A DNA stretch of 64,000 nucleotides from the NCBI RefSeq assembly GCF_030268685.1, contig NZ_BSRQ01000005.1, forward strand, positions 1 to 64,000, in the 5' to 3' direction. The stretch's first letter is position 1. Every line of letters starts with the position of its first letter. A program made the translations under genes and the position numbers. Shown here one piece after another: positions 43,515-52,371 of the stretch. Source of the DNA: Microtetraspora sp. NBRC 13810 (GTDB taxonomy: Bacteria > Actinomycetota > Actinomycetes > Streptosporangiales > Streptosporangiaceae). The notes under the pieces are model-generated. The model saw only the letters and a program-made list of their open reading frames with translations, had not been told where the DNA came from and did not search any database.

Positions 43515-44429
43515 ATGCTCCAGGCCGACTACACCACGTCGCAACTCGACGTCCTCGAAGCCGAGGCGATCCACATCATGCGTGAGGTCGCCGCCGAGTT
43601 CGAGCGTCCCTGCCTGCTCTTCTCCGGCGGCAAAGACTCGATCGTGATGTTGCGCATCGCGCAGAAGGCCTTCTGGCCGGCGCCGATCCCGTTCCCGCTC
43701 ATGCACGTGGACACGGGGCACAACTTCTCCGAGGTGATCGACTTCCGCGACCGGCGGGTGGCGGAGCTGGGCGCCAGGCTGGTGGTGGCCAGCGTCCAGG
43801 ACTCCATCGACGCCGGCCGCGTGGTGGAGGAGACCGGGCGGCGCGCCTCGCGCAACCGGCTCCAGACCACCACCCTGCTCGACGCGATCGAGGAGCACGA
43901 GTTCGACGCGGTCTTCGGCGGCGCCCGGCGCGACGAGGAGAAGGCGCGGGCCAAGGAGCGCGTGTTCTCCTTCCGCGACGACTTCGGCCAGTGGGACCCG
44001 AAGAACCAGCGCCCCGAGCTGTGGAACCTCTACAACGCCAAGATCCGCAAGGGTGAGCACATCCGGGTCTTCCCGCTGTCCAACTGGACCGAGCTGGACA
44101 TCTGGGACTACATCCGCCGCGAGGAGATCGAGATCCCGTCGATCTACTACGCGCACAAGCGCGCGGTGTTCGAGCGCGACGGCATGCTGCTGGCCGACGA
44201 GGACGTGGTGAACCGCGGCGACGACGAGCCGGTCTTCGAGGCCGTCGTGCGCTATCGCACGGTCGGCGACATGACCTGCACCGGGGCCGTGCAGTCCGCG
44301 GCGGCCACCGTCGAGGAGATCATCGCCGAGATCGCCGCCACCCGGATCACCGAGCGTGGCGCCACCCGCGCCGACGACCGCACGTCCGAGGCCGCAATGG
44401 AAGACCGCAAGCGGGAAGGTTACTTCTAA
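43515..44429 (+). CDS. cysD: Sulfate adenylyltransferase small subunit
   Basis: 304 residues. It makes APS from sulfate and ATP together with CysN. PP-loop LLFSGGKDSIVMLR (about 35-48), MHVDTGHNF, GGARRDEEKARAKER, FPLSNWTELDIWDYI, and the C-terminal GDMTCTGAVQS. ATG 43515 after GGAAGGAA. Four bases before cysN. Confidence 0.96.
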   Translation: MLQADYTTSQLDVLEAEAIHIMREVAAEFERPCLLFSGGKDSIVMLRIAQKAFWPAPIPFPLMHVDTGHNFSEVIDFRDRRVAELGARLVVASVQDSIDAGRVVEETGRRASRNRLQTTTLLDAIEEHEFDAVFGGARRDEEKARAKERVFSFRDDFGQWDPKNQRPELWNLYNAKIRKGEHIRVFPLSNWTELDIWDYIRREEIEIPSIYYAHKRAVFERDGMLLADEDVVNRGDDEPVFEAVVRYRTVGDMTCTGAVQSAAATVEEIIAEIAATRITERGATRADDRTSEAAMEDRKREGYF

Positions 44430-44433
44430 GCAC

Positions 44434-45699
44434 ATGGACATCCTGCGTTTCGCCACGGCGGGATCGGTGGACGACGGAAAGTCCACCCTGATCGGGCGGC
44501 TGCTCTTCGACTCCAAAGCGATCTTCGAGGATCAGCTGGAGGCCGTGGAGCGTACCAGCCGGGACCGTGGCACGGAGTACACCGACCTGTCGCTGCTGAC
44601 CGACGGCCTGCGGGCCGAGCGCGAGCAGGGCATCACGATCGACGTGGCCTACCGCTACTTCGCCACGCCCAAGCGCAAGTTCATCATCGCCGACACCCCG
44701 GGGCACATCCAGTACACCCGGAACATGGTGACCGGCGCCTCGACCGCCGACCTGGCGATCATCCTGATCGACGCGCGCAAGGGCGTGCTGGAGCAGTCGC
44801 GCCGGCACGCCTTCCTGACCACGCTGCTGCGGGTGCCGCACCTGGTGCTGGCGGTCAACAAGATGGACCTCGTCGACTACTCCGAGGAGCGGTTCAACGA
44901 GATCCACGAGGAGTTCACCGCGTTCGCCTCCAAGCTCAACGCGCCCGACCTCACCTTCATCCCGATCTCGGCGCTGAACGGCGACAACGTCGTCACCCGG
45001 TCCGAGAACATGTCGTGGTACGACGGCACCTCCCTGCTGCACCACCTGGAGAACGTGCACATCGCCTCCGACCGCAACCTGGTCGACGTGCGCTTCCCCG
45101 TGCAATATGTGATCCGCCCGCAGCGGGCCACCGACCACGCCTTCCACGACTACCGCGGCTACGCGGGCCAGGTCGCGGGCGGCGTGCTCAAGCCCGGTGA
45201 CGAGGTCGTGCACCTGCCGAGCGGCCTCAGCACCAAGATCGCGTCGATCGACACCTTCGACGGCCCGGTCGCCGAGGCGTACCCGCCCATGTCGGTCACC
45301 CTCCGCCTGGAGGACGACATCGACATCTCGCGGGGCGACATGATCTGCCGCCCGAACAACCAGCCGGCCGCCGCGCAGGAGCTGGAGGCGATGATCTGCT
45401 GGATGGCCGACGGGGTGAAGCTCGCGCCGCGCTCGAAGCTGATGATCAAGCACACCACCCGTACGGCCCGCGCCCTCGTGCGCGACCTGCACTACCGGCT
45501 CGACGTGAACACGCTGCACCGCGACGAGTCCGCCCAGTCGCTCGGCCTGAACGAGATCGGCCGCGTCTCGCTGCGCATCACCCAGCCGCTCTTCGTCGAC
45601 GACTACGCCCGGAACCGGCTGACCGGCGGCTTCATCCTCGTGGACGAGGCCACCAACGGCACCGTCGGCGCCGGCATGATCGTCGAGGCCCGCGGCTGA
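44434..45699 (+). CDS. cysN: Sulfate adenylyltransferase large (GTPase) subunit
   Basis: 421 residues, EF-Tu-like GTPase that drives CysD. G1 GSVDDGKSTLIGRLL, switch EQGITIDVAYRYF, G3 DTPGHIQYTRNM, G4 NKMDL. Domains II and III follow. It lacks the fused CysC kinase domain seen in mycobacterial CysNC; the kinase is encoded at 60991-62220. No cysH, sulfite reductase or sulfate transporter is nearby, which points to sulfation rather than cysteine synthesis. Confidence 0.96.
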   Translation: MDILRFATAGSVDDGKSTLIGRLLFDSKAIFEDQLEAVERTSRDRGTEYTDLSLLTDGLRAEREQGITIDVAYRYFATPKRKFIIADTPGHIQYTRNMVTGASTADLAIILIDARKGVLEQSRRHAFLTTLLRVPHLVLAVNKMDLVDYSEERFNEIHEEFTAFASKLNAPDLTFIPISALNGDNVVTRSENMSWYDGTSLLHHLENVHIASDRNLVDVRFPVQYVIRPQRATDHAFHDYRGYAGQVAGGVLKPGDEVVHLPSGLSTKIASIDTFDGPVAEAYPPMSVTLRLEDDIDISRGDMICRPNNQPAAAQELEAMICWMADGVKLAPRSKLMIKHTTRTARALVRDLHYRLDVNTLHRDESAQSLGLNEIGRVSLRITQPLFVDDYARNRLTGGFILVDEATNGTVGAGMIVEARG

Positions 45700-45746
45700 G
45701 TCCTCCTTTCTGAGCGATCCCTTGGTCGTCGCGTGAACGTACGATT

Positions 45747-45763
45747 ACTCTATGTGTTAGAGT
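45747..45763. promoter_or_regulatory. Palindrome upstream of the sulfotransferase gene
   Basis: ACTCTA-tgtgt-TAGAGT, perfect six-base arms, in the 102-bp gap after cysN. It may be an operator for a second transcription unit starting at 45802. No regulator can be assigned. Confidence 0.4.
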
Positions 45764-45801
45764 GGGCACGGTACGTATCCGCCCGTTAGGGGTTCGTTCG
45801 C

Positions 45802-46740
45802 GTGATGACGAGTGCACCCACCCAGGTGATCTACCTGGGTGGGATCGGGCGTAGTGGCAGCACCCTGCTGGAGCGCCTGCTTGGCGAAGTTCCGGGCGTC
45901 GTCCCGCTGGGCGAGGTCGTGCATCTCTGGTCGCGGGGCGCGGGCGACGGGGAGCCGTGCGGGTGCGGTGTCCGCTTCCCCGAGTGCCCCTTCTGGCGGG
46001 AGGTGGGCGACCGCGCGTTCGGCGGCTGGTCGCGCCAGCTCACCGACCGGGTCATCACGCTGCGCCACCGCGTCGACCGCACCCGCCGCATCCCACCCCG
46101 CCGCTCGGCCGACCTGCTGGAGTACGGCGCGGCCTACCAGCGGCTCTACGCCGCGGCGGGCGACGTGGCGCAGTGTCCCATCGTGATCGACTCCAGCAAG
46201 CACGCCTCCCTGGCGTTCTGCCTGGTCGCCGCCGGGATGGAGATCCTGGTGGTGCAGGTGGTGCGCGACCCCCGGGGAGTGGCGCACTCCTGGCGCAAGC
46301 ACGTCGTCCGGCCGGAGACCGGCACCCCGATGACCCGCTGGGGGCCAGCCCGCACCTCCCTGCACTGGGCCGCGCAGAATCTCGCGCTGGAGTTCCTCGC
46401 CGCCCGGGGCGTCCGGGTGATCAGGGTCCGTTACGAAGACCTCCTCGACTCCCCGCGCCGGACCCTGGCCCGCCTGCTCATCAGGCTGCACCTCGCGCCC
46501 CGGCTGGAGTTCGTCACCGGTCACCAGGCCCGGCTCGGCGTGGCGCACACGTCGTCGGGTAACCCCATGCGCTTCATGGCCGGCACCGTCGACCTCACCC
46601 TCGACGAAAGCTGGCGGGCCGCGATGCCCCGCGGCGACCGCTGGCTGGTCACCGCCCTCACCTGGCCCCTCCTGCTCCGCTACGGCTACCGCCTCCGCTC
46701 CCGCCCCCCCACCTGCGGCACCCGCGAGGCGGTCGCATGA
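45802..46740 (+). CDS. PAPS-dependent sulfotransferase (actinobacterial Stf-like)
   Basis: 312 residues. The 5'-phosphosulfate loop is YLGGIGRSGSTLLERLLGE; the 3'-phosphate region is VVQVVRDPRGVAHSW. A Cys cluster CGCGVRFPECPFW lies near residue 55, typical of a large actinobacterial subgroup, possibly a metal or disulfide site. Cytoplasmic, acting on a lipid-linked sugar or other small acceptor. It ends in an ATGA overlap with the GT2 gene. Confidence 0.88.
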   Translation: MMTSAPTQVIYLGGIGRSGSTLLERLLGEVPGVVPLGEVVHLWSRGAGDGEPCGCGVRFPECPFWREVGDRAFGGWSRQLTDRVITLRHRVDRTRRIPPRRSADLLEYGAAYQRLYAAAGDVAQCPIVIDSSKHASLAFCLVAAGMEILVVQVVRDPRGVAHSWRKHVVRPETGTPMTRWGPARTSLHWAAQNLALEFLAARGVRVIRVRYEDLLDSPRRTLARLLIRLHLAPRLEFVTGHQARLGVAHTSSGNPMRFMAGTVDLTLDESWRAAMPRGDRWLVTALTWPLLLRYGYRLRSRPPTCGTREAVA

Positions 46741-48008
46741 CCACGACCCCTGGCACGTCTGGAGAGTTGTCCGGGGTGCCTGGCGTGCCCGGGGAGCTGT
46801 CCGCCGTGTCGCGTGTGCCTGGCGAGATGTCCGCGGCCCCCAGCCCGGGGATGATCAACGGGGCGGTGGGTGCGGGTGCCGGTGTGACCGTCGGGGTCGT
46901 CGTGCCCACCTGTGGCCGCCGTCCGACGCTGCTGCGCGCCGCCCTCGCCTCCGTCCTCGGGCAGGACTGGCCGGGTCCCCTCGACGTGGTCGTCGTCGTG
47001 GACGGCGGCACCCACCTGGCCGCGGCACATGCCGAGGCGGTGGGCGAGAGGCAGGTCGAGCCGCGGGGCGAAGCCGAGGCTTTGCGCCGGGGCGGGGCGC
47101 GGGGTGCGGCTGGCGTCTGGGGCCCTGTTGGGATGTGGGGCGAGACCGCGGGCGGGAGCCTGCGTGAGACCGCGGGTGGGAGCCGGGGTGAAGCTGCGGG
47201 TGGGAGTTTGGGTGAGGGGGTGGGGCGGGTTGCGGAGCAGGTGGCGGATGTGGTGGCGGGCGGGTGTCCGCCTGGGCGTGGTGCTGTGCGGGTGGTGGCC
47301 AACCGGTTCCGGCCCGGTCTGCCCGGGGCCCGCAATACCGGCATCGCCGCCCTGACCACCGACTTCGTCGCGTTCTGCGACGACGACGACGCCTGGCTGC
47401 CCGGCAAGCTCACCGCCCAGCTGGCCGCGCTCTCCGCACGGCCCGGCGCGGAGTTCGCGAGCTGCGCCATCACCGTCGAGTACCGGTCGCGCAGCGTCAC
47501 CCGGCTGGCCGGCAAAGACGTGATCACGTCCACCGACCTGTCCCGGTCGCGCATGGTGATGGTGCACTCCTCCACCTTCCTGTTCCGGCGGGGCGCCCTG
47601 TGGGCCGACGAGACCGCCCCCAACGGCCAGAACGAGGACTGGGACCTCGCGCTCCGCGCCGCCAAGCGCCATCCGATCGCGCACGTCGATCGGCCCCTGG
47701 TGCGGGTGCGCTGGGGCGCCTCCGATTACGTCACCCGCTGGGGTGACCGGATAGCCGGGCTTGAGTGGATGCTTGCCCGGCACACAGAGCTGGCCGTAGA
47801 TCCTCGCGGCGCGGCGAGGATCTACGGTCAGCTCGCGTTTCACCACGCGGCGCTCGGCCGTCGGCGCGAGGCGGTCCGGTGGGCCGCCCGCGCCTGCGCC
47901 GCGCGCCCGGCCGAACCGCGCGCCCCGCTGGCCCTCGCCGTGGCCGCCGGCCTCCTCTCCGCCCAGGGCGTCCTCAGCCTCCTGCACACCCGCGGCCACG
48001 GCATCTGA
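46737..48008 (+). CDS. Family 2 glycosyltransferase with a repetitive insert in the catalytic domain
   Basis: 423 residues. Residues ~1-38 are low complexity (GELSGVPGVPGELSAV). GT-A fold: VGVVVPTCGRRPTLLRAALAS, LDVVVVVDGG, then an unusual ~60-residue insert (about 100-160) with ETAGGS repeats before NRFRPGLPGARNTGIAAL and the CDDDDAWL metal motif. NGQNEDWDLALRAA supplies the ED catalytic pair. The C-terminal helical region may bind partners. It probably extends the repeat unit on undecaprenyl phosphate. Translationally coupled on both sides. Confidence 0.83.
   Translation: MTTTPGTSGELSGVPGVPGELSAVSRVPGEMSAAPSPGMINGAVGAGAGVTVGVVVPTCGRRPTLLRAALASVLGQDWPGPLDVVVVVDGGTHLAAAHAEAVGERQVEPRGEAEALRRGGARGAAGVWGPVGMWGETAGGSLRETAGGSRGEAAGGSLGEGVGRVAEQVADVVAGGCPPGRGAVRVVANRFRPGLPGARNTGIAALTTDFVAFCDDDDAWLPGKLTAQLAALSARPGAEFASCAITVEYRSRSVTRLAGKDVITSTDLSRSRMVMVHSSTFLFRRGALWADETAPNGQNEDWDLALRAAKRHPIAHVDRPLVRVRWGASDYVTRWGDRIAGLEWMLARHTELAVDPRGAARIYGQLAFHHAALGRRREAVRWAARACAARPAEPRAPLALAVAAGLLSAQGVLSLLHTRGHGI
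47142..47213 (+). repeat. 24-bp tandem repeat, three copies, inside the GT2 gene
   Basis: Three in-frame copies of gagaccgcgggtgggagcc plus five more bases, encoding ETAGGSLR-like octapeptides within the catalytic-domain insert. Confidence 0.85.
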
Positions 48009-48796
48009 TGCCCGCGACCAGGTCTCCGGCCCGGCGGGTCACACTGGGCGGGGTGCCGATCGACCCGGTCACCGAGGCCGAGGTGGTCGAACGGGTCGTC
48101 GAAGCGCTTCGCCGCGGCGACGGCGGGCACATCGTCACTCCCAATGTCGACATCTGCCGTCTTGCCGCCAGGGACGACGCGGTCCGCCGGATCGTCACCG
48201 GGGCCGAGATCGTCGTCGCCGACGGGATGCCGCTGGTGTGGGCGTCGAAGCTGAGCGGTACGCCGGTGCCCGGGCGGGTCACCGGAGCCGATCTGATCTG
48301 GTCGCTGTCGGCCGCGGCGGCACGGCACGGGCACCCGGTGTACCTGGTGGGCGGGCCGCCGGGCGTTCCGGAGCGGGCCGCCCGGGTGCTGGCGGACCGG
48401 TTCCCCGGGTTGCGCGTGCTGGGGGCGGTGGCGCCGCCGTACGGGTTCGAGGGGTGTGCGGGGGAGGTGGCGCGGATCCGGGCGGAGCTGGTGGCGGCGG
48501 GGCCGCGGGTGGTGTTCGTCGGGCTCGGGTTCCCCCGGCAGGACCGGTTGATCACCATGCTGCGGGCGGAGCTGCCGGACGCGTGGTTCCTCGGCTGCGG
48601 CGCGGCGCTCGGCTTCGCGGCCGGGGCGGTGCGCCGGGCACCGCGGTGGATGCGGCGGGCGGGTCTGGAGTGGCTGTTCCGCCTCTGCTGCGAGCCCGTC
48701 CGCCTCGCCCGCCGTTACCTCGTCGACGACCTGCCCTTCGCCGGCCTGCTGCTGGCCCGTTGCCTGCTGCGCCGGGTGGTACGCGGCCGAGGGTGA
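48008..48796 (+). CDS. WecG/TagA/CpsF family glycosyltransferase
   Basis: 262 residues. GGHIVTPNVDICRLAARDD (catalytic Asp region), VADGMPLVWASKL, GADLIWSLSAAAA, VYLVGGPPGV and VVFVGLGFPRQDRLI match GT26 enzymes, which add ManNAc-like sugars to undecaprenyl-PP-linked acceptors. The C-terminus (RLARRYLVDDLPF) is the membrane-docking tail. TGATG overlap with the GT2 gene. Last gene of this polysaccharide operon. Confidence 0.9.
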   Translation: MPATRSPARRVTLGGVPIDPVTEAEVVERVVEALRRGDGGHIVTPNVDICRLAARDDAVRRIVTGAEIVVADGMPLVWASKLSGTPVPGRVTGADLIWSLSAAAARHGHPVYLVGGPPGVPERAARVLADRFPGLRVLGAVAPPYGFEGCAGEVARIRAELVAAGPRVVFVGLGFPRQDRLITMLRAELPDAWFLGCGAALGFAAGAVRRAPRWMRRAGLEWLFRLCCEPVRLARRYLVDDLPFAGLLLARCLLRRVVRGRG

Positions 48797-48824
48797 GCCG
48801 GCCCACCGTCCGACTACACGCGAC

Positions 48825-48846
48825 ATGTATACATCGTGTGTATAGT
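48825..48846. promoter_or_regulatory. PadR-type operator and -10 box
   Basis: ATGTATACAT (48825-48834) is followed by TATACA-tcgtg-TGTATA arms (48828-48844) and TATAGT (48841-48846), nine bases before the PadR GTG. PadR regulators bind ATGT/ACAT-type sites. The spacing implies a leaderless transcript and autorepression. Confidence 0.65.
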
Positions 48847-48854
48847 CTCTAAGC

Positions 48855-49379
48855 GTGTCAATCGGACAAACCTTCCTGGGTCTCCTTGAGGCCGGCCCCC
48901 GTCACGGATACGACCTGAAACGGGCTTACGACGACCGGTTCGGGCACAGCCGCCCCCTGCCCTACGGACAGGTCTACGCCACGCTGTCCCGGCTGCTGAA
49001 GGACGGCATGGTCGAGCTCGACGGCATCGAGCCGGGCGGCGGGCCGGAGCGCAAGCGGTACGCGGTCACCGCCGCCGGGGTCACCGACGTGGAGCGGTGG
49101 CTGGCGACGGCGGAGAAGCCCGAGCCGTACCTGCAGAACACGCTCTACACCAAGGTGGTCCTCGCGCTGCTGACCGGGCGGCCCGCGGCCGACCTGCTCG
49201 ACGTGCAGCGCGCCGAGCACCTGCGTCTCGTTCGCGAGCTGACCCGGCGCAAGCTGACCGGCGACCTCGCCGAGCAGCTCATCTGCGACCACGCGCTGTT
49301 CCACCTCGAAGCCGACCTGCGCTGGCTGGAGCTGACCGCCGCCAGGCTCGACGAACTCGCCCGGCGGATGCGGTCGTGA
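48855..49379 (+). CDS. PadR family transcriptional regulator
   Basis: 174 residues. PadR winged helix: FLGLLEAGPRHGYDLKRAYDD, YGQVYATLSRLLKDGMVE and the GPERKRYAVTAAG wing. A C-terminal dimerisation helix pair follows. It overlaps the ABC ATPase start (GTGA) and should control this three-gene operon. The inducer is unknown. Confidence 0.92.
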   Translation: MSIGQTFLGLLEAGPRHGYDLKRAYDDRFGHSRPLPYGQVYATLSRLLKDGMVELDGIEPGGGPERKRYAVTAAGVTDVERWLATAEKPEPYLQNTLYTKVVLALLTGRPAADLLDVQRAEHLRLVRELTRRKLTGDLAEQLICDHALFHLEADLRWLELTAARLDELARRMRS

Positions 49380-50059
49380 CGGGCCCGCCGTTGCTGGTCG
49401 GCGAGGACCTGCGCAAGTCCTTCGGGCCCACCCCGGCGCTGGACGGCGCCTCGCTGGACGTGGTGGGCGGCGAGGTCGTCGCGATCATGGGTCCCTCCGG
49501 GTCGGGGAAGTCGACCCTGTTGCACTGCCTCGCCGGGATCGTCCGGCCGGACTCCGGCCGGGTGCTCTACGAGGGGCACGACATGTCGGCCATGTCGGAC
49601 AGTGCGCGCAGTGCTCTGCGGCGTACCAGGTTCGGATTCGTGTTCCAGTTCGGCCGGCTCGTGCCGGAGCTCACCTGCCTGGAGAACGTCGCCCTGCCGT
49701 TGCGCATGGAACGGGTCCGCCGCGGGGAGGCGGAGCGCCGGGCCGCCGAGTGGCTGGACCGGCTGGAGGTGGCCGGCCTGGCGGGCAAGCGGCCGGGGGA
49801 GATCTCCGGCGGACAGGGGCAGCGGGTGGCGGTGGCCCGTGCCCTGGTCACCGGTCCGCGGGTGGTCTTCGCCGACGAGCCGACCGGCGCCCTCGACTCG
49901 CTCAACGGCGAGCGGGTGATGCGGCTGCTGACCCTCACGGCGCGGGAGACCGGCGCCGCCGTGGTGCTGGTGACCCACGAGGCCAGGGTCGCGGGCTACT
50001 CCGACCGCGAAGTCGTGGTGCGCGACGGCCGCACCCGTGACCTCCAGCGGTCCCGATGA
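49376..50059 (+). CDS. ABC transporter ATP-binding protein (MacB/LolD-like)
   Basis: 227 residues. Walker A GPSGSGKST, Q-loop FQFGRLVPELT, signature ISGGQGQRVAVARAL, Walker B VVFADEPTGALDS, and the H-loop THEARV. It powers the adjacent FtsX-type permease. ATGA overlap with that gene. Confidence 0.93.
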   Translation: MTGPPLLVGEDLRKSFGPTPALDGASLDVVGGEVVAIMGPSGSGKSTLLHCLAGIVRPDSGRVLYEGHDMSAMSDSARSALRRTRFGFVFQFGRLVPELTCLENVALPLRMERVRRGEAERRAAEWLDRLEVAGLAGKRPGEISGGQGQRVAVARALVTGPRVVFADEPTGALDSLNGERVMRLLTLTARETGAAVVLVTHEARVAGYSDREVVVRDGRTRDLQRSR

Positions 50060-52368
50060 GGGGCCGCCTGAGCGATATGGCGCTGGGCGCCCGGCTGGCG
50101 TTCGCCGGCGGCCGGGACGGCTGGACCCGGACGCTCTTCACCGCCCTCGGCGTGGGCATCGGCGTGGCCATGCTGCTGCTCGCGGCCGCGGTGCCCGGCG
50201 CGCTCCAGGCCAGGGACGACCGGGGCGCGGCCCGCAGCGACCTCCGGTACGGCGACCCGGTCCCGCAAGGGGATGACACCGTGCTGGTGGCGGCCTTCTA
50301 CACGTCCTTCCGCAGCACGCCCGTGTACGGGCGGATCGTCCGTCCGGAGGGTCCCCGGGCGCCGGTCCCGCCGGGTGTCGGGAAGCTGCCCGGGCCCGGC
50401 GAGGTGGTCGTCTCCCCGGCGCTGGAGGACCTGCTCGGCTCGCCCGACGGACGGCTGTTCGCCCCCCGGCTGGGCGGCGCGCGGGTCATCGGCACGATCG
50501 CGGACGAGGGGCTGAACGGTCCCGGCGAGCTCGCGTTCTACCTCGGCAGCGACACGCTGCCCGCCGACCGGGCGACCCGTCTCGCCGCGTTCGGCGTCGA
50601 GGACCTCAGCCGTGAGCCGCTCGGGCCGGTGCTCACCCTCTTCGTTGTGATCATCTTCGTCGTGCTCCTGCTGCCCGTCGCGGTCTTCCTCGGCGCGGCC
50701 GTACGCTTCGGCGGCGAGCGGCGGGACCGGCGGCTGGCCGCGCTGCGGCTGGTGGGCGCGGACCGGGGGATGATCCGGTGGATCGCGACCGGTGAGGCGA
50801 TGGTCGGCGCGCTGCTCGGGCTCGCCGTCGGCGCCGTGCTGTTCCTCGCCGGGCGCGAGCTGGTGCCGCTGGTGGCCCTGTGGGACATCAGCGTCTACGC
50901 CTCGGACGTGCGTCCCGGCGTTCCGCTCGTCGTCGTGATCGCGCTGGCGGTGCCGGTGCTCTCCGCCGTGGTCAGCCTCGTCACGTTGCGCGGGGTCTCC
51001 GTCGAACCGCTCGGGGTGACCCGGCGGGCCACCCCGGTCCGCCGCCGGCTCTGGTGGCGTCTCGTGCTGCCCGTCCTCGGCCTGGCGGCGCTGTGGCCGG
51101 TGGTGGCCGGGCGCGACACGGGAGCGGGCTCGCTCGCCGGGTTGCAGGTCGCCGCGGGGGCCGTCCTGCTGCTCGTCGGCGCGGTCGCGCTGCTGCCGTG
51201 GGTGATCGATCTGTTCGTGCGCCGGCTGCGTGGCGGCCCGGTCGGCTGGCAGCTCGCCACCCGCAGGCTGCAACTGGACAGCGGTACCTCGGCCCGTCTC
51301 GTCAGCGGGATCGCGGTCGCCGTGGCCGGCGCCATCGGCCTGCAGATGATGTTCGCCGGGGTGGCGGCCGAGTCCACCACGCCCACCGGGCAGGATGTGA
51401 CCAGGGCGCAGGCGATGGTGACCGTGCGCGGCGCGTCCGCCGACTCGAACGTGGCGGCCCGGCTGCGCGCCACGCCGGGCGTGACCGGCGTCAGCGGGAC
51501 GTTCGAGGTCAGCGCCCTCGTGCCCGCTCCCTCTGCGGACCAGGCGCCGACGTACACGTTCCTGCGGATCGGCGAGTGCGCCTCGCTGGCCGAGTTCGCC
51601 CGCCTCGGCCGCTGCGCCGACGGTGACGTGTTCCTCGCGCACCTCGCCGACCGGGACCGGGACCGGGATCGGGCGGAGCGTGCCGCCTTCCGTCCCGGCG
51701 CCCGGCTGACCCTGGGCGAACACGGCCCGCGCTGGAAGCTGCCCGCCGCCGCCCGGACGGTCGAGGCACGCCCGGACGCCGCCGGCCAGCTCCTGGACGC
51801 CGTCCTGGTCACCCCCCGAGCCCTCGCCGGCGTCGAACTGCCCCGGCTGACCGCCCGCACGTTCGTCCGGCTCGACCACGGCCCGGACACGCTGGACCGG
51901 GTGCGCAACACGGTGGCGGCGATCGACCCGCAGGGCACGGTCGACATCCTGTCGGCCACCGTCGAGTCGAACAGGTTCACCGCCATCCGGCGCGGCCTGT
52001 ACGCCGGGGTCGTGGTGACGTTGCTGCTGATCGGCGCCAGCATGCTGGTCGGCATCCTGGAGCAGCTCAGGGAACGCCGCGGCCTGCTGGCGGCACTGGC
52101 CGCGGTCGGCACCCGGCGCAGCTCGCTGACCTGGTCGGTCCTGTGGCAGGCGGCGATACCGGTGCTGATCGGCCTGGCCCTCGCCACGATCTTCGGGCTG
52201 TGCCTGGGGGGCGCGCTGCTGCGGATGGTCGCGCTGCCGATCTCCGTCGACTGGCAGGTGGTCGGCCTGTCGAACGGGCTCGGCGCGGCCGTGGTGCTGC
52301 TGATGACCCTGCTCAGCCTGCCGGCCCTGTGGCGGCTCACCCGGCCGGACGGGCTGCGCACCGAGTAG
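50056..52368 (+). CDS. FtsX/MacB-like ABC permease
   Basis: 770 residues. Two FtsX-type modules: N-terminal helix (about 30-50), an extracytoplasmic region, three helices (about 190-310), two further helices (about 330-400), a second periphery region (about 440-640), and three last helices. Such permeases work by mechanotransmission to export peptides, lipoproteins or antibiotics. With the PadR gene it forms a self-contained efflux/stress operon placed inside the polysaccharide locus; a link with polysaccharide is not shown. Confidence 0.88.
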   Translation: MRGRLSDMALGARLAFAGGRDGWTRTLFTALGVGIGVAMLLLAAAVPGALQARDDRGAARSDLRYGDPVPQGDDTVLVAAFYTSFRSTPVYGRIVRPEGPRAPVPPGVGKLPGPGEVVVSPALEDLLGSPDGRLFAPRLGGARVIGTIADEGLNGPGELAFYLGSDTLPADRATRLAAFGVEDLSREPLGPVLTLFVVIIFVVLLLPVAVFLGAAVRFGGERRDRRLAALRLVGADRGMIRWIATGEAMVGALLGLAVGAVLFLAGRELVPLVALWDISVYASDVRPGVPLVVVIALAVPVLSAVVSLVTLRGVSVEPLGVTRRATPVRRRLWWRLVLPVLGLAALWPVVAGRDTGAGSLAGLQVAAGAVLLLVGAVALLPWVIDLFVRRLRGGPVGWQLATRRLQLDSGTSARLVSGIAVAVAGAIGLQMMFAGVAAESTTPTGQDVTRAQAMVTVRGASADSNVAARLRATPGVTGVSGTFEVSALVPAPSADQAPTYTFLRIGECASLAEFARLGRCADGDVFLAHLADRDRDRDRAERAAFRPGARLTLGEHGPRWKLPAAARTVEARPDAAGQLLDAVLVTPRALAGVELPRLTARTFVRLDHGPDTLDRVRNTVAAIDPQGTVDILSATVESNRFTAIRRGLYAGVVVTLLLIGASMLVGILEQLRERRGLLAALAAVGTRRSSLTWSVLWQAAIPVLIGLALATIFGLCLGGALLRMVALPISVDWQVVGLSNGLGAAVVLLMTLLSLPALWRLTRPDGLRTE

Positions 52369-52371
52369 CCG

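Noticed and set aside
49996-51879. 627-codon frame antisense to the ABC permease
   Set aside because: His/Asp/Gly-rich shadow product; the permease on the plus strand has clear helices.
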